From positions 1 through 33,615 of the forward strand of contig JAILAT010000040.1 in NCBI GenBank assembly GCA_024681475.1: DNA of 33,615 bases, given 5' to 3'. Origin of the DNA: Bacteroidales bacterium. GTDB taxonomy: Bacteria; Bacteroidota; Bacteroidia; Bacteroidales; P3. This document shows positions 24,778-31,461 of the stretch, in pieces. The position numbers and the translations under genes are program-made. The notes beneath the pieces are model-generated. The model saw only the letters and a program-made list of their open reading frames with translations, searched no databases and had not been told where the DNA came from. Position 1 is the stretch's first letter. Each line of letters opens with the position of its first letter.

Positions 24778-25608
24778 ATGAAGAAACATATCGCAATCCT
24801 GGCCTTGGCAATCCTCGTGGCAGCCACTGCCTTCGCAGGCAACAAACCGCGCAAAAATTCCCGCACCGAGATGGGCATCAACGGCAACGCCCTCTATGTC
24901 ATTGAGTACACCTACAACATCAATGGCGGCAAAAACGGCGGACGCCAACTGATATGCATTGACTCGATCACTTTCGACAAACGAGGCAACTTCCAAGACA
25001 AAATCCGTCGCACCAACGGAGAATACATCTATTTCTCCTACTATTTTGACGTGAACGGCTACGCCTTGGGCTGGAACGAATACGACCGCAACAATGTGCT
25101 GACAGGCCGCACCGCCTACCTGAACGACAAAAACGGCAACCGCGTGGAGCGCACCGTATACTATCGTGAGCGCATGTCGAAGAAAGAGTCTTCGCGCTAT
25201 GACAACAACCTCCTTGTCGAGGAGCAGAGTTACAACTCCAACGGCGAGATGACCGAGCGCCGCGTGTACAAATATGACAACATGGGCAACAACACCGAGC
25301 TGGAGTTCTACAATACCGAAGGCGAGCTGATGCAGCGCTACCTCTATCGCTACGACAACCGCGGCAACCGCATCGAGTGGCGCTACTACGACTCCGACGA
25401 GTTTCTCGTAGCCCTGACGACCTACTATTACGACGACCACGACAACGTCATAGAGGTCTCCTCTTTCAACTACGACGAGCACCTGAACTGGAAACACAGC
25501 TACGTGTATGAATATGACGAGGATGACAACTGGGTGCGCCAGACCATCTTCCGCAACAACAACCCCTACCAGGTCATCGAACGCGAGATCGCTTTCCCCG
25601 CTGACTGA
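24778..25608 (+). CDS. Secreted protein with YD-like aromatic/Asn-Gly repeats
   Basis: A 276-residue protein with a clear signal peptide ('MKKHIAILALAILVAATAFAG'). From about residue 130 to the end it is built of degenerate ~20-residue units of the form Y-x-Y-D-x-x-G-N-x-x-E, for example 'KYDNMGNNTELEFYNTEGELMQRYLYRYDNRGNRIEWRYYDSDEF', 'YYDDHDNVIEVSSFNYDEH' and 'YEYDEDDNWVRQT'. These resemble the YD repeats of RHS proteins, which form beta-spirals, but there is no RHS core or toxin domain here. It is likely periplasmic or surface exposed; function unknown. The upstream in-frame ATG (24727) is rejected because it buries the signal peptide. A strong terminator follows. Confidence 0.75.
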   Translation: MKKHIAILALAILVAATAFAGNKPRKNSRTEMGINGNALYVIEYTYNINGGKNGGRQLICIDSITFDKRGNFQDKIRRTNGEYIYFSYYFDVNGYALGWNEYDRNNVLTGRTAYLNDKNGNRVERTVYYRERMSKKESSRYDNNLLVEEQSYNSNGEMTERRVYKYDNMGNNTELEFYNTEGELMQRYLYRYDNRGNRIEWRYYDSDEFLVALTTYYYDDHDNVIEVSSFNYDEHLNWKHSYVYEYDEDDNWVRQTIFRNNNPYQVIEREIAFPAD

Positions 25609-25680
25609 TCAAGGGCGCCACGTCTGAGGCCGAGGCCCCAAAAAAGCTTTTAAAACTGTTTAAAAATACTAAACATAAAG

Positions 25681-25727
25681 ACAAACAGGGTGTCACCCAT
25701 CGGAGAGACACCCTGTTTGTTTTTTTA
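25681..25727. terminator. Strong terminator, 14-bp stem
   Basis: ACAAACAGGGTGTC (25681-25694) pairs perfectly with 25707-25720 across a 12-nt loop and is followed by TTTTTTT. It ends the YD-like gene; upstream A-rich sequence may let it serve the minus-strand lipoprotein gene as well. Confidence 0.92.
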
Positions 25728-25736
25728 CATTCCTGA

Positions 25737-26087
25737 TTATTCCTCCTCGCTGCCCATTCCCGAGAACAATGCATAGAAGAACAGTGAGCCCATGGCATCT
25801 TGGCACTCGCAGTTCTCCACAGCCTCTTCGATGATAGCATTGGCCTCCTCATCGTCTTTGTATTTCTGTTCGAGAGCCTCCATCATTCCCAGTGCATCGA
25901 CAAGGCATGCCTCTATTTCGTCATCGTTTTCTAACTTTTCACAATCGCAGACCTTGCTGATAAAAGTGTCGGCGTCAGCCTTGGGATTGTACTTTTTGCT
26001 CAATCCGTTCGAATCCACGTTGCCATTGCAAGCGACCATCGTCATTACCAGCACCAAGGTGCCGATTGTCATCATTACTTTCTTCAT
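25737..26087 (-). CDS. Small Cys-containing lipoprotein, unknown function
   Basis: A 116-residue protein. The signal and lipobox are 'MMTIGTLVLVMTMVACNGN' (Cys at residue 20). The mature part is acidic and helical, with 'FISKVCDCEKLENDDEIEACLVDALGMMEALEQKYKDDEEANAIIEEAVENCECQDAM'. Two C-x-C pairs (CDC and CEC) and one single Cys suggest disulfides or metal binding. I do not recognise the family. It lies 47 nt downstream of the LOG-family gene on the same strand and is probably co-transcribed with it. Confidence 0.75.
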   Translation of the reverse strand: MKKVMMTIGTLVLVMTMVACNGNVDSNGLSKKYNPKADADTFISKVCDCEKLENDDEIEACLVDALGMMEALEQKYKDDEEANAIIEEAVENCECQDAMGSLFFYALFSGMGSEEE

Positions 26088-26134
26088 AAATAGTTTGTTT
26101 TTTTGTTAATATAAATAATTATTACCTAATTTCT

Positions 26135-26680
26135 TTACAGCTGACACTCCAATTCGTCGAGTGTGGTGGTCTGCAGCCACTGCCAGACATTGGGGCTCAA
26201 GAATCCCGACTCCACCATGGTGCGCAACTGCCCGATGAAGGGGTTGAAAAATCCACCCTCGTTGAGCAGCCACAAGGGACGGGCGTCGATGCCTTCACCG
26301 CCATTGAATCGTCGCAGCTGCTTTGCGACCATCACCTCTGTTATCTCATCCAGTGTACCTATGCCGCCTGGCAGCGCCATGAAAGCGTCGGAATGGGCCA
26401 GCAGCCATGCCTTGCGCTCGGCCATACTGTCAACCAGCACCATCTGTGTGCAAGGTTGTGAATTGATTATCTCGGAGCCAAAAAAACGGGGGATGACACC
26501 CACCACGTGGCCCCCTTCGCGAAGCACTGCGCCACTCAATATACCCATAAGGCCGAGATTGCTGCCTCCATAGAGCAAGCTATGCCCTCGTCGGGCCAAC
26601 AACAAGCCAAGTCGCTCTGCAGCAACAACATAAGCATCATCCAAAGGCATCGATGCCCCACAAAAAACAGCAATATTCAT
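26135..26680 (-). CDS. LOG family protein, nucleoside 5'-monophosphate phosphoribohydrolase
   Basis: A 181-residue Rossmann-fold enzyme of the LOG/TIGR00730 family, which cleaves N6-modified AMP or related nucleotides to base plus ribose 5-phosphate. Motifs: 'MNIAVFCGAS', 'LLYGGSNLGLMGILSGAVLREGGHVVGVIPRFF', 'MAERKAWLLAHSDAFMALPGGIGTLDEITEV' with PGGxGTxxE at 104-112 and the conserved R89. Older annotations call these 'lysine decarboxylase', which is wrong for the family. I use ATG 26680; an upstream ATG at 26728 overlaps the promoter. Confidence 0.92.
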   Translation of the reverse strand: MNIAVFCGASMPLDDAYVVAAERLGLLLARRGHSLLYGGSNLGLMGILSGAVLREGGHVVGVIPRFFGSEIINSQPCTQMVLVDSMAERKAWLLAHSDAFMALPGGIGTLDEITEVMVAKQLRRFNGGEGIDARPLWLLNEGGFFNPFIGQLRTMVESGFLSPNVWQWLQTTTLDELECQL

Positions 26681-26706
26681 CGGTGTCTCGCGTTTGTAAA
26701 TTTTTG

Positions 26707-26737
26707 CAAAGATACACAAAAAAAACAAATTGACAAA
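26707..26737 (-). promoter_or_regulatory. Promoter of the LOG-lipoprotein unit
   Basis: On the minus strand: TTTG (26737-26734), a 19-nt spacer, and TATCTTTG (26714-26707). Confidence 0.72.
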
Positions 26738-26766
26738 AACGTGGACCCTTAAAATAAAAGGTTCCG

Positions 26767-26777
26767 TTGTCAGACAA
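26767..26777. promoter_or_regulatory. Short dyad TTGTCAGACAA in a divergent intergenic region
   Basis: TTGTC-A-GACAA is a perfect 5-bp dyad between the LOG promoter and the plus-strand Cys/His-repeat gene. It could be an operator; the length is too short to be sure. Confidence 0.2.
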
Positions 26778-26821
26778 TAAAAAAGCCAGTTTTTCGTTAT
26801 GAAGCAATAAAAATGAAGTAT

Positions 26822-27256
26822 ATGAAGACATGGTTATTATCTGTTGTACTTGCTTTTGCCAGCATTAGCGCACTAGCCCCATTGGGCCACACGCCTGTAC
26901 CCTTGGCGCTGAAGAACTACCAGTGCCGCAAATGCGCTGTCGTGGTGCAGTCGAGCAGCACACCATCAAGCTATGGCTGTCCTGCGGGCTCGTCACACCA
27001 ATGGCAGAATTTGGGTGATGTAGGCTGGGAGAATTACCAATGTCGCAAGTGTGCCACACACGTGATGAACGAGCGGCAACCGTCGAGCTACGGATGCCCT
27101 GCCGGGTCGTCGCATCAATGGCAACATCTGAGCCGAGTGGGCGACAAGACCTATCAATGCCGCAAATGTGGCCTCGCCATACGCTGCAAAAGCTATCCGT
27201 CGAGTTACGGATGTCCTGCCGGGTCGTCGCACCAATGGAACAAATTGAGCAACTGA
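26822..27256 (+). CDS. Secreted protein of three 39-residue Cys/His repeats (zinc-ribbon-like)
   Basis: A 144-residue protein that I do not recognise. A signal peptide ('MKTWLLSVVLAFASISALA') precedes three near-identical units of 39 residues. Each reads N/T-Y-Q-C-R-K-C-x12-14-P-S-S-Y-G-C-P-A-G-S-S-H-Q-W-x-x-L. Every unit therefore offers C-x2-C, C and H (C-P-A-G-S-S-H) as four potential zinc ligands; unit 3 has one extra Cys. An extracytoplasmic location makes disulfides possible, but the C-x2-C/C-x5-H spacing looks like a zinc knuckle. An ATG three codons earlier (26813) is equally possible. The exonuclease gene begins 7 nt after the stop. Confidence 0.72.
   Translation: MKTWLLSVVLAFASISALAPLGHTPVPLALKNYQCRKCAVVVQSSSTPSSYGCPAGSSHQWQNLGDVGWENYQCRKCATHVMNERQPSSYGCPAGSSHQWQHLSRVGDKTYQCRKCGLAIRCKSYPSSYGCPAGSSHQWNKLSN
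26909..27253 (+). repeat. Three tandem in-frame 117-bp repeats
   Basis: Units run at 26909-27025, 27026-27142 and 27143-27253 (last one slightly short). The protein period is exactly 39 residues, marked by the Cys pairs at positions 38/41, 77/80 and 116/119 counted from 26813. The second half of each unit (P-S-S-Y-G-C-P-A-G-S-S-H-Q-W) is identical in all three. Confidence 0.9.
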
Positions 27257-27263
27257 CAGCACT

Positions 27264-27761
27264 ATGCTCCAGAACTTTGCCGCCATCGACTTCGAGACCG
27301 CCAACACTCATCCGTCAAGTGTCTGCAGTGTCGGTATCGTCGTGGTGCGCGGCGGTGAAGTGGTGGACAAATTCTATAGTCTCATCCAGCCCGAACCCAA
27401 CTACTACAACCGGTTCTGCCAATGCGTACATGGTCTGGGTCATGCCGACACCGACGATGCGCCGCTGTTTCCCGAGGTATGGGCTGCTGTGGCGCCACGC
27501 ATCGAAGGCTTGCCCCTAGTGGCTCACAACGCCGCATTCGACAGCCGCTGTCTGCGCGCAGTGATGCAGGTGTATCGTATGGATTACCCCGACTACCATT
27601 TCTGCTGTACTTTAATATCTTCCCGCCGCCATTTCGGCAAGACGCTTCCCAACCACCAGTTGCATACCGTGGCCTCCGCCTGCGGCTTCGACCTGGAAAG
27701 ACATCATCATGCCCTTGCCGACGCCGAAGCCTGCGCAGCCATAGCGCTGACAATCATGTGA
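27264..27761 (+). CDS. DEDDh 3'-5' exonuclease, DNA polymerase III epsilon-like
   Basis: A 165-residue exonuclease. Exo I is 'AIDFETAN' (D9, E11), Exo II is 'LVAHNAAFDSRCLRAVM' (D93), and Exo III is 'HHHALADAEACAAIAL' (H148, D153), which makes it the DEDDh subclass. The length suits a stand-alone exonuclease domain with no polymerase-binding or BRCT extension. Likely roles are DNA or RNA end trimming in repair; the substrate is unknown. It may share a transcript with the secreted Cys/His-repeat gene just before it, an odd partner for a cytoplasmic nuclease. Confidence 0.9.
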   Translation: MLQNFAAIDFETANTHPSSVCSVGIVVVRGGEVVDKFYSLIQPEPNYYNRFCQCVHGLGHADTDDAPLFPEVWAAVAPRIEGLPLVAHNAAFDSRCLRAVMQVYRMDYPDYHFCCTLISSRRHFGKTLPNHQLHTVASACGFDLERHHHALADAEACAAIALTIM

Positions 27762-27815
27762 GCACTTGACTTGCGTCGTTAGGGAATAGGCAAGATTACT
27801 ATTCTTGATATTGAA

Positions 27816-27847
27816 ACAAAGTCCCGCGCCAAGGTGCGGGACTTTGT
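27816..27847. terminator. Terminator after the exonuclease gene
   Basis: ACAAAGTCCCGC (27816-27827) pairs perfectly with GCGGGACTTTGT (27836-27847). T-rich sequence on both sides makes it usable in both directions, consistent with an ancestral minus-strand gene ending here. Confidence 0.75.
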
Positions 27848-27889
27848 CATCTATTCTATATGCATTGTCTCTGTTTTTATGTGTCATCG

Positions 27890-28128
27890 TCAGAACACGC
27901 AGTCGCCGTTCTTCACGGGTTGGGGTGCAGGAGGGCGACTCCATGGGCGGAGTCGGTGCCGAGGATGCACACCTCACTCTTCACGGAGCCGATGTGCATC
28001 GGATGCAGACTGACACAACAAACCACCTGGGTGCCGATAAGGTCGTCGGGGGTATATAGGACGGTTATTTGAGCCGACGATTTATTCTGCCTGATTTCGG
28101 GTCCGAAGTCGATGGTGACAGCGTAAAC
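27890..28128 (-). pseudogene. Degenerate CsaA-like tRNA-binding domain protein
   Basis: On the minus strand, from 28128 to a TGA at 27915-27913, the frame reads VYAVTIDFGPEIRQNKSS, then AQITVLYTPDDLIGTQVVC, then MHIGSVKSEVCILGTDSAHGVALLHPNP. This is the OB-fold tRNA-binding domain of the CsaA family: compare the family pattern 'IDFGPE-G-(K/R)-SSAQIT-Y-P-(E/D)-LIG-QV--VVN--P--I---SE-L-LG' (established knowledge). A one-base shift at the TGA restores 'VKNGDCVF' and a stop at 27892-27890, the expected C-terminus, so a frameshift is visible. Upstream of 28128 the frame lacks the family N-terminus (about 30 residues) and soon meets stop codons. The gene is therefore truncated and frameshifted. Confidence 0.8.
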
Positions 28129-28306
28129 ACGGCAAATCGAGCAAAGATTCTTTGACGGTCTTGCCGTTGGCTTTCAACCGCTGCGTTATGGATTTGATTG
28201 TCTTTCTTCATATCGGTTTGTCTGACCGTTTCGATTTGCTATAAGGTACAAGAGCCGGTAGCCCGCGCAAAGGAGCCTTGCGCATGGCAGTTTCGTTGCC
28301 TGATTT

Positions 28307-28340
28307 TTTGCCCTTTGTATTAGGTGCTTTTGTATCTTTG
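28307..28340 (+). promoter_or_regulatory. Orphan Bacteroidota-type promoter
   Basis: TTTG (28307-28310), a 22-nt spacer, TATCTTTG (28333-28340); a second TTTG at 28314-28317 gives a 15-nt spacer. It points towards the TcmP gene ~465 nt downstream, with no convincing ORF in between. It may drive the cluster through a long leader or be left over from a lost gene. Confidence 0.45.
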
Positions 28341-28394
28341 GGAGTACACGTTTTGTTGGTTTTGAAATATTTTCTTACATAATAATATAATTTC

Positions 28395-28562
28395 TTAAAC
28401 GATGTTATTCCATTTCAACAGTTCATCATGCGACTCTTCGGTAATCCTTAGGCGGTCCTCCGGCGAAATACTCTGTAAAACCTCCATTCTTCTTGCCTTC
28501 TTCCTGCCTTCTTCAAAACGCCATAAATGCCACAAAAACAACACCTTGTGAATTACAAACAT
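28395..28562 (-). CDS. Short ORF, 55 residues, possibly a gene remnant
   Basis: An ATG at 28562 to TAA at 28397-28395 encodes a product with 'HLWRFEEGRKKARRMEVLQSI' and 'SPEDRLRITEESHDELLKWNNIV'. The Lys/Arg/Glu-rich middle followed by a helical, polar end looks protein-like, and resembles C-terminal ends of some hypothetical Bacteroidota proteins, but I cannot assign it. The coding DNA includes an imperfect GAAGAAGGCAG direct repeat. It may be a real small protein or the tail of a deleted gene. Confidence 0.3.
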   Translation of the reverse strand: MFVIHKVLFLWHLWRFEEGRKKARRMEVLQSISPEDRLRITEESHDELLKWNNIV

Positions 28563-28780
28563 AGTTTACTGGGAATCAACCACCTACGAATAATAACACC
28601 GATTTGCATCGCTGTTTTTTCTGTTAAAAAACAAAAATCCACTCAAAATCTGTCCCATATAAACTCATATACAACTGCATCTGCTTCCAAATTTCGGAAT
28701 ATTGGCACAAATAACATCTTGGCAATCAACATATTTATAAACATAATATATAAAAAGGATTTATTATTGAAATTTTTGTG

Positions 28781-28788
28781 TATTTTTG
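28781..28788 (+). promoter_or_regulatory. -7 box upstream of the TcmP gene
   Basis: TATTTTTG matches TAnnTTTG and lies 18 nt before ATG 28807, giving a leader of about 12 nt. No good -33 TTTG is seen at the usual distance. Confidence 0.45.
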
Positions 28789-28806
28789 CAGTTAAATATA
28801 TATAAT

Positions 28807-29925
28807 ATGGCTACCCGCAATCTACACGACCATCCCTTTGATGAGGAAACAATACTAAAGCTGGAAATCTTTGAGGACTATCTCAAAGAGTGGTTGCCTA
28901 CATTCGTGATGAGCCATGCTAATGATGACATCTGGATTTTTGACTTCTTTGCTGGAACAGGCTACGACCTCAATGGCGTTGCAGGAAGTCCAATCCGAAT
29001 CCTTCAGCAAATAAATGGACAAGCGGGTAATATCTTTCAGAAAAGATGCAGGGTTCATGTCTGCTTAAATGAGTATGATCCATCTAAGTTTAATTCGTTA
29101 AAACAGTGCTGCGAACAATATATTAAAGAAAACGATGAATTAAACAGACTCCATAACAAGTGCCTCTTTCTAAAATATCACCACGAAGACTTTGCTGATT
29201 TGTTCCCAGAATATCATAATACCATATACGCATCCCCGTCCCTACTCTTTCTTGACCAGAATGGAATGAAGTTTTTGGCCGACAAATACCTCTCGGATTT
29301 GGAAAAACTCCCTCAAACAGATTTCCTGTATTATCTTTCATCCTCATACTTTATTCGATTTGGTGAGACTGAAGCATTCCAAACCAACATGAAGATTGAC
29401 ATGGATAAAGTTCGCCAAAACCCATACAAATATGTTCATCGGAGCATTCTTGTGCAGCTGAAGGAACGCCTGCCCCAAGGGTCCAAGCTAAAACTCTATC
29501 CTTTTACGATAAAGAAAGGCGCCAATATCTATGGCATTATCTTTGGTGCCAAACATCCTCTTGCGGTTGATAAGTTCTTACGAACCGTTTGGAAAAAGAA
29601 CGCGATCAATGGTGAGGCCAACTTTGACATCGATGACGATAAGAAAAAAGGACAACTAGAACTTTTTGGAGAGAAGAAACCAACAAAAATTGAGTCATTC
29701 CAAGAAGACTTAAGACAGAAAGTACTGAATGGAGAATTGCGAACAAACAAGGATGTATTTGACTACACATTGGAACAGGGGCATATTCCCCAACATGCAT
29801 CCGACAAATTGAAGGAAATGAAGAAAGAAAACTTGATTGGGTATGATGCACAAACCCCACTCGTTAATTACAACAAAGTATACAAAGAGAAACGCATTGT
29901 TTCGTATAAAATAACAAAACAATGA
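28807..29925 (+). CDS. tcmP: Three-Cys-motif partner protein TcmP
   Basis: A 372-residue protein of the TcmP family, named for its constant pairing with three-Cys-motif (Gp37/Gp68) proteins. The N-terminus 'FEDYLKEWLPTFV' leads to 'DIWIFDFFAGTGYDLNGVAGSPIRIL'. Its D-x-F-A-G-x-G (D46-G52) resembles motif I of SAM-dependent methyltransferases. 'VCLNEYDPSKFNSL' could be the acidic post-I strand and 'PSLLFLDQNGMKFL' a motif-IV-like strand. The C-terminal third ('ESFQEDLRQKVLNGELRTNKDVFDYTLEQGHIPQHASDKLKEMKKENLIGY') looks like a winged helix. The role is not established; nucleic-acid modification is an inference. The stop overlaps the next start as ATGA, so translation is coupled. The start is ATG 28807, not the in-frame codon at 28786. 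Confidence 0.85.
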   Translation: MATRNLHDHPFDEETILKLEIFEDYLKEWLPTFVMSHANDDIWIFDFFAGTGYDLNGVAGSPIRILQQINGQAGNIFQKRCRVHVCLNEYDPSKFNSLKQCCEQYIKENDELNRLHNKCLFLKYHHEDFADLFPEYHNTIYASPSLLFLDQNGMKFLADKYLSDLEKLPQTDFLYYLSSSYFIRFGETEAFQTNMKIDMDKVRQNPYKYVHRSILVQLKERLPQGSKLKLYPFTIKKGANIYGIIFGAKHPLAVDKFLRTVWKKNAINGEANFDIDDDKKKGQLELFGEKKPTKIESFQEDLRQKVLNGELRTNKDVFDYTLEQGHIPQHASDKLKEMKKENLIGYDAQTPLVNYNKVYKEKRIVSYKITKQ

Positions 29926-30659
29926 AGACAACCAAAATAGAATGGACAGACAAAACTTGGAATCCTATCACGGGCTGTGATAAGATTTCACAGGGCTGCG
30001 CACATTGCTACGCCGAAGTGATGTCACGTCGCTTGAAAGCTATGGGGTTGAAGAAATATGCCAACGGTTTTCAGGTGACACTTCATGAAGATTGTCTTGA
30101 GGAGCCACTCGCTTGGCGGCAACCGCACACCATCTTTGTCTGCTCCATGAGCGACCTCTTCCACAAGGATGTGCCATTTGAGTTCATCGACCGTGTGATG
30201 GACACCATCCGACGCACCCCACAGCATCGCTACCAGCTGCTTACAAAACGTGCAGAGTGTATGGCCGAATATTTCCACACGCACGATGTCCCTGCCAACG
30301 CTTGGTTAGGTGTGACCGTCGAGGCACAATCATCCAAACCACGTATTGACAGCCTACGTGACCTTCCCGCTCCAATACGGTTCCTCTCCTGCGAACCCTT
30401 GATTGAGGACTTGGGAGAATTGAACCTTGACAATATCGACTGGGTGATTGTCGGTGGCGAGAGTGGCCCACAAGCCCGCCCGATGAAAGAAGCGTGGGTG
30501 CTCTCCATCCAAGAACAGACAGAACGTCAAGGCTCAGCTTTCTTCTTCAAGCAATGGGGCACCTGGGGTGCCGACGGCGTGAAACGCAATAAACACGCCA
30601 ATGGCAAACTGCTCTTCGGCGAGGTAATACAACAGATGCCAGAGAAGCTGGCGATATGA
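29922..30659 (+). CDS. Gp37/Gp68 (DUF5131) family three-Cys-motif protein
   Basis: A 245-residue protein of the phage Gp37/Gp68 family (DUF5131). The diagnostic N-terminus is 'IEWTDKTWNPITGCDKISQGCAHCYAE', with C19, C26 and C29 (C-x6-C-x2-C), followed by 'FVCSMSDLFHKDVP', 'HRYQLLTKRAECM', 'NAWLGVTVEAQ', 'PIRFLSCEPLIEDLG', 'WVIVGGESGPQARPM' and 'FFFKQWGTWG'. The Cys triad and the barrel-like motif order suggest an iron-sulfur enzyme related to radical SAM proteins, but the spacing is not the classical CX3CX2C. The substrate is unknown. Translational coupling to tcmP (4-nt overlap) indicates a two-protein unit. Relatives occur in phages and in mobile regions. Confidence 0.88.
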   Translation: MKTTKIEWTDKTWNPITGCDKISQGCAHCYAEVMSRRLKAMGLKKYANGFQVTLHEDCLEEPLAWRQPHTIFVCSMSDLFHKDVPFEFIDRVMDTIRRTPQHRYQLLTKRAECMAEYFHTHDVPANAWLGVTVEAQSSKPRIDSLRDLPAPIRFLSCEPLIEDLGELNLDNIDWVIVGGESGPQARPMKEAWVLSIQEQTERQGSAFFFKQWGTWGADGVKRNKHANGKLLFGEVIQQMPEKLAI

Positions 30660-30702
30660 TATTGTGTATAAATGCGTATAATTACGACTTGTTTAGATAA
30701 AA

Positions 30703-31443
30703 ATGAATGGCGATATAAACATTGAGGATATCCGTTTTTTCCCTATTCGCAACTTTCAGTACGAGGAGTTCTTTCGAGACGTGCAATATACTGGAGAAAC
30801 TCTTAACGTGGCTGAACGGAGCGAGTATGTGAAGATGACAGATGAAACTATTGCTCACAATCTGAAAGGATTGACAATGATATCCGAGGAGCTTGAACGA
30901 ATCAAAGACCTCCATGATAATTATCACAATGTCCAAAGAGTGGTGATTTCGACAATGCTCTTTACACTGATGACAATGACTGATGGCATGGTCGCCAGCA
31001 AATATTTCATTCTTGCCGATAAAGATATTGATCGTGGTTTTATGCGAGGAAAGTTGTGGGTTATAATGAATGAAGGGTTCAAGAAACTATATGGGTTTGA
31101 GGATAAGACAAAAAAGAACTCTGAATGGTATAAACTACTCAGCGTATTGGATTATTTCCCCGATGAGGTTAAATCCCAATATGACCACTTGACATCATTA
31201 CTTGAAAAGCACTCAAGGACATCCTCATGGTGGAGAGATGAGCGCAATATTGAAACACATATGGATGTCGAAAAAATGTACGCTTCAAGATGTGAAATAA
31301 TTATTGAAGGCAACGTTCTCACAGATTTTCTCAAACTAATTGATACCCTTATGGGGGTGAACATGTTTTTATCAAATATGCACAACTGCCTGAATAATTT
31401 CCTCACCTACAAATATCTGCGAGGAGAACTGCGCGAGGAATAA
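30703..31443 (+). CDS. Unrecognised helical protein with an RN-x3-H motif, possibly HEPN-like
   Basis: A 246-residue protein that I cannot assign to a family. It is predicted mostly helical, with stretches such as 'NLKGLTMISEELERIKDLHDNYHNVQRVVISTMLFTLMTMTDGMVASKYFI' and 'CEIIIEGNVLTDFLKLIDTLMGVNMFLSNMHNCLNNFL'. No signal peptide is present. Residues 178-186 read R-D-E-R-N-I-E-T-H; R181-N182-x3-H186 fits the Rx4-6H motif of HEPN ribonucleases, in which a polar residue (often N) follows the Arg. That is suggestive only, because the motif is short. It lies 43 nt after the three-Cys gene and 18 nt before hsdM, so it is probably part of the same operon. Confidence 0.65.
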   Translation: MNGDINIEDIRFFPIRNFQYEEFFRDVQYTGETLNVAERSEYVKMTDETIAHNLKGLTMISEELERIKDLHDNYHNVQRVVISTMLFTLMTMTDGMVASKYFILADKDIDRGFMRGKLWVIMNEGFKKLYGFEDKTKKNSEWYKLLSVLDYFPDEVKSQYDHLTSLLEKHSRTSSWWRDERNIETHMDVEKMYASRCEIIIEGNVLTDFLKLIDTLMGVNMFLSNMHNCLNNFLTYKYLRGELREE

Positions 31444-31461
31444 AAACAAATTTGTAAAACA

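Larger units (their letters stand above)
27762..28806. other. 1-kb gene-poor junction between housekeeping genes and the defence cluster
   Basis: This stretch has no intact plus-strand gene. From left to right it holds a terminator (27816-27847), a decayed CsaA-like gene on the minus strand (27890-28128), an imperfect GCGCAA hairpin (28265-28283), a good plus-strand promoter with no gene close behind it (28307-28340), a short minus-strand ORF (28395-28562), and AT-rich sequence up to the -7 box of the TcmP gene. The base composition falls sharply towards AT from about 28.3 kb. It looks like an insertion or deletion scar. Confidence 0.65.

Noticed and set aside
28527..28805. Plus-strand 92-codon ORF just before tcmP
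   Set aside because: Its product is rich in Asn, Ile, Lys and Ser, as expected from random AT-rich DNA. It overlaps the -7 box of the next gene and has no recognisable feature.
27762..28806. CRISPR array or attachment site in the gene-poor junction
   Set aside because: I looked for regularly spaced direct repeats and for a tRNA end with a matching repeat, and saw neither.
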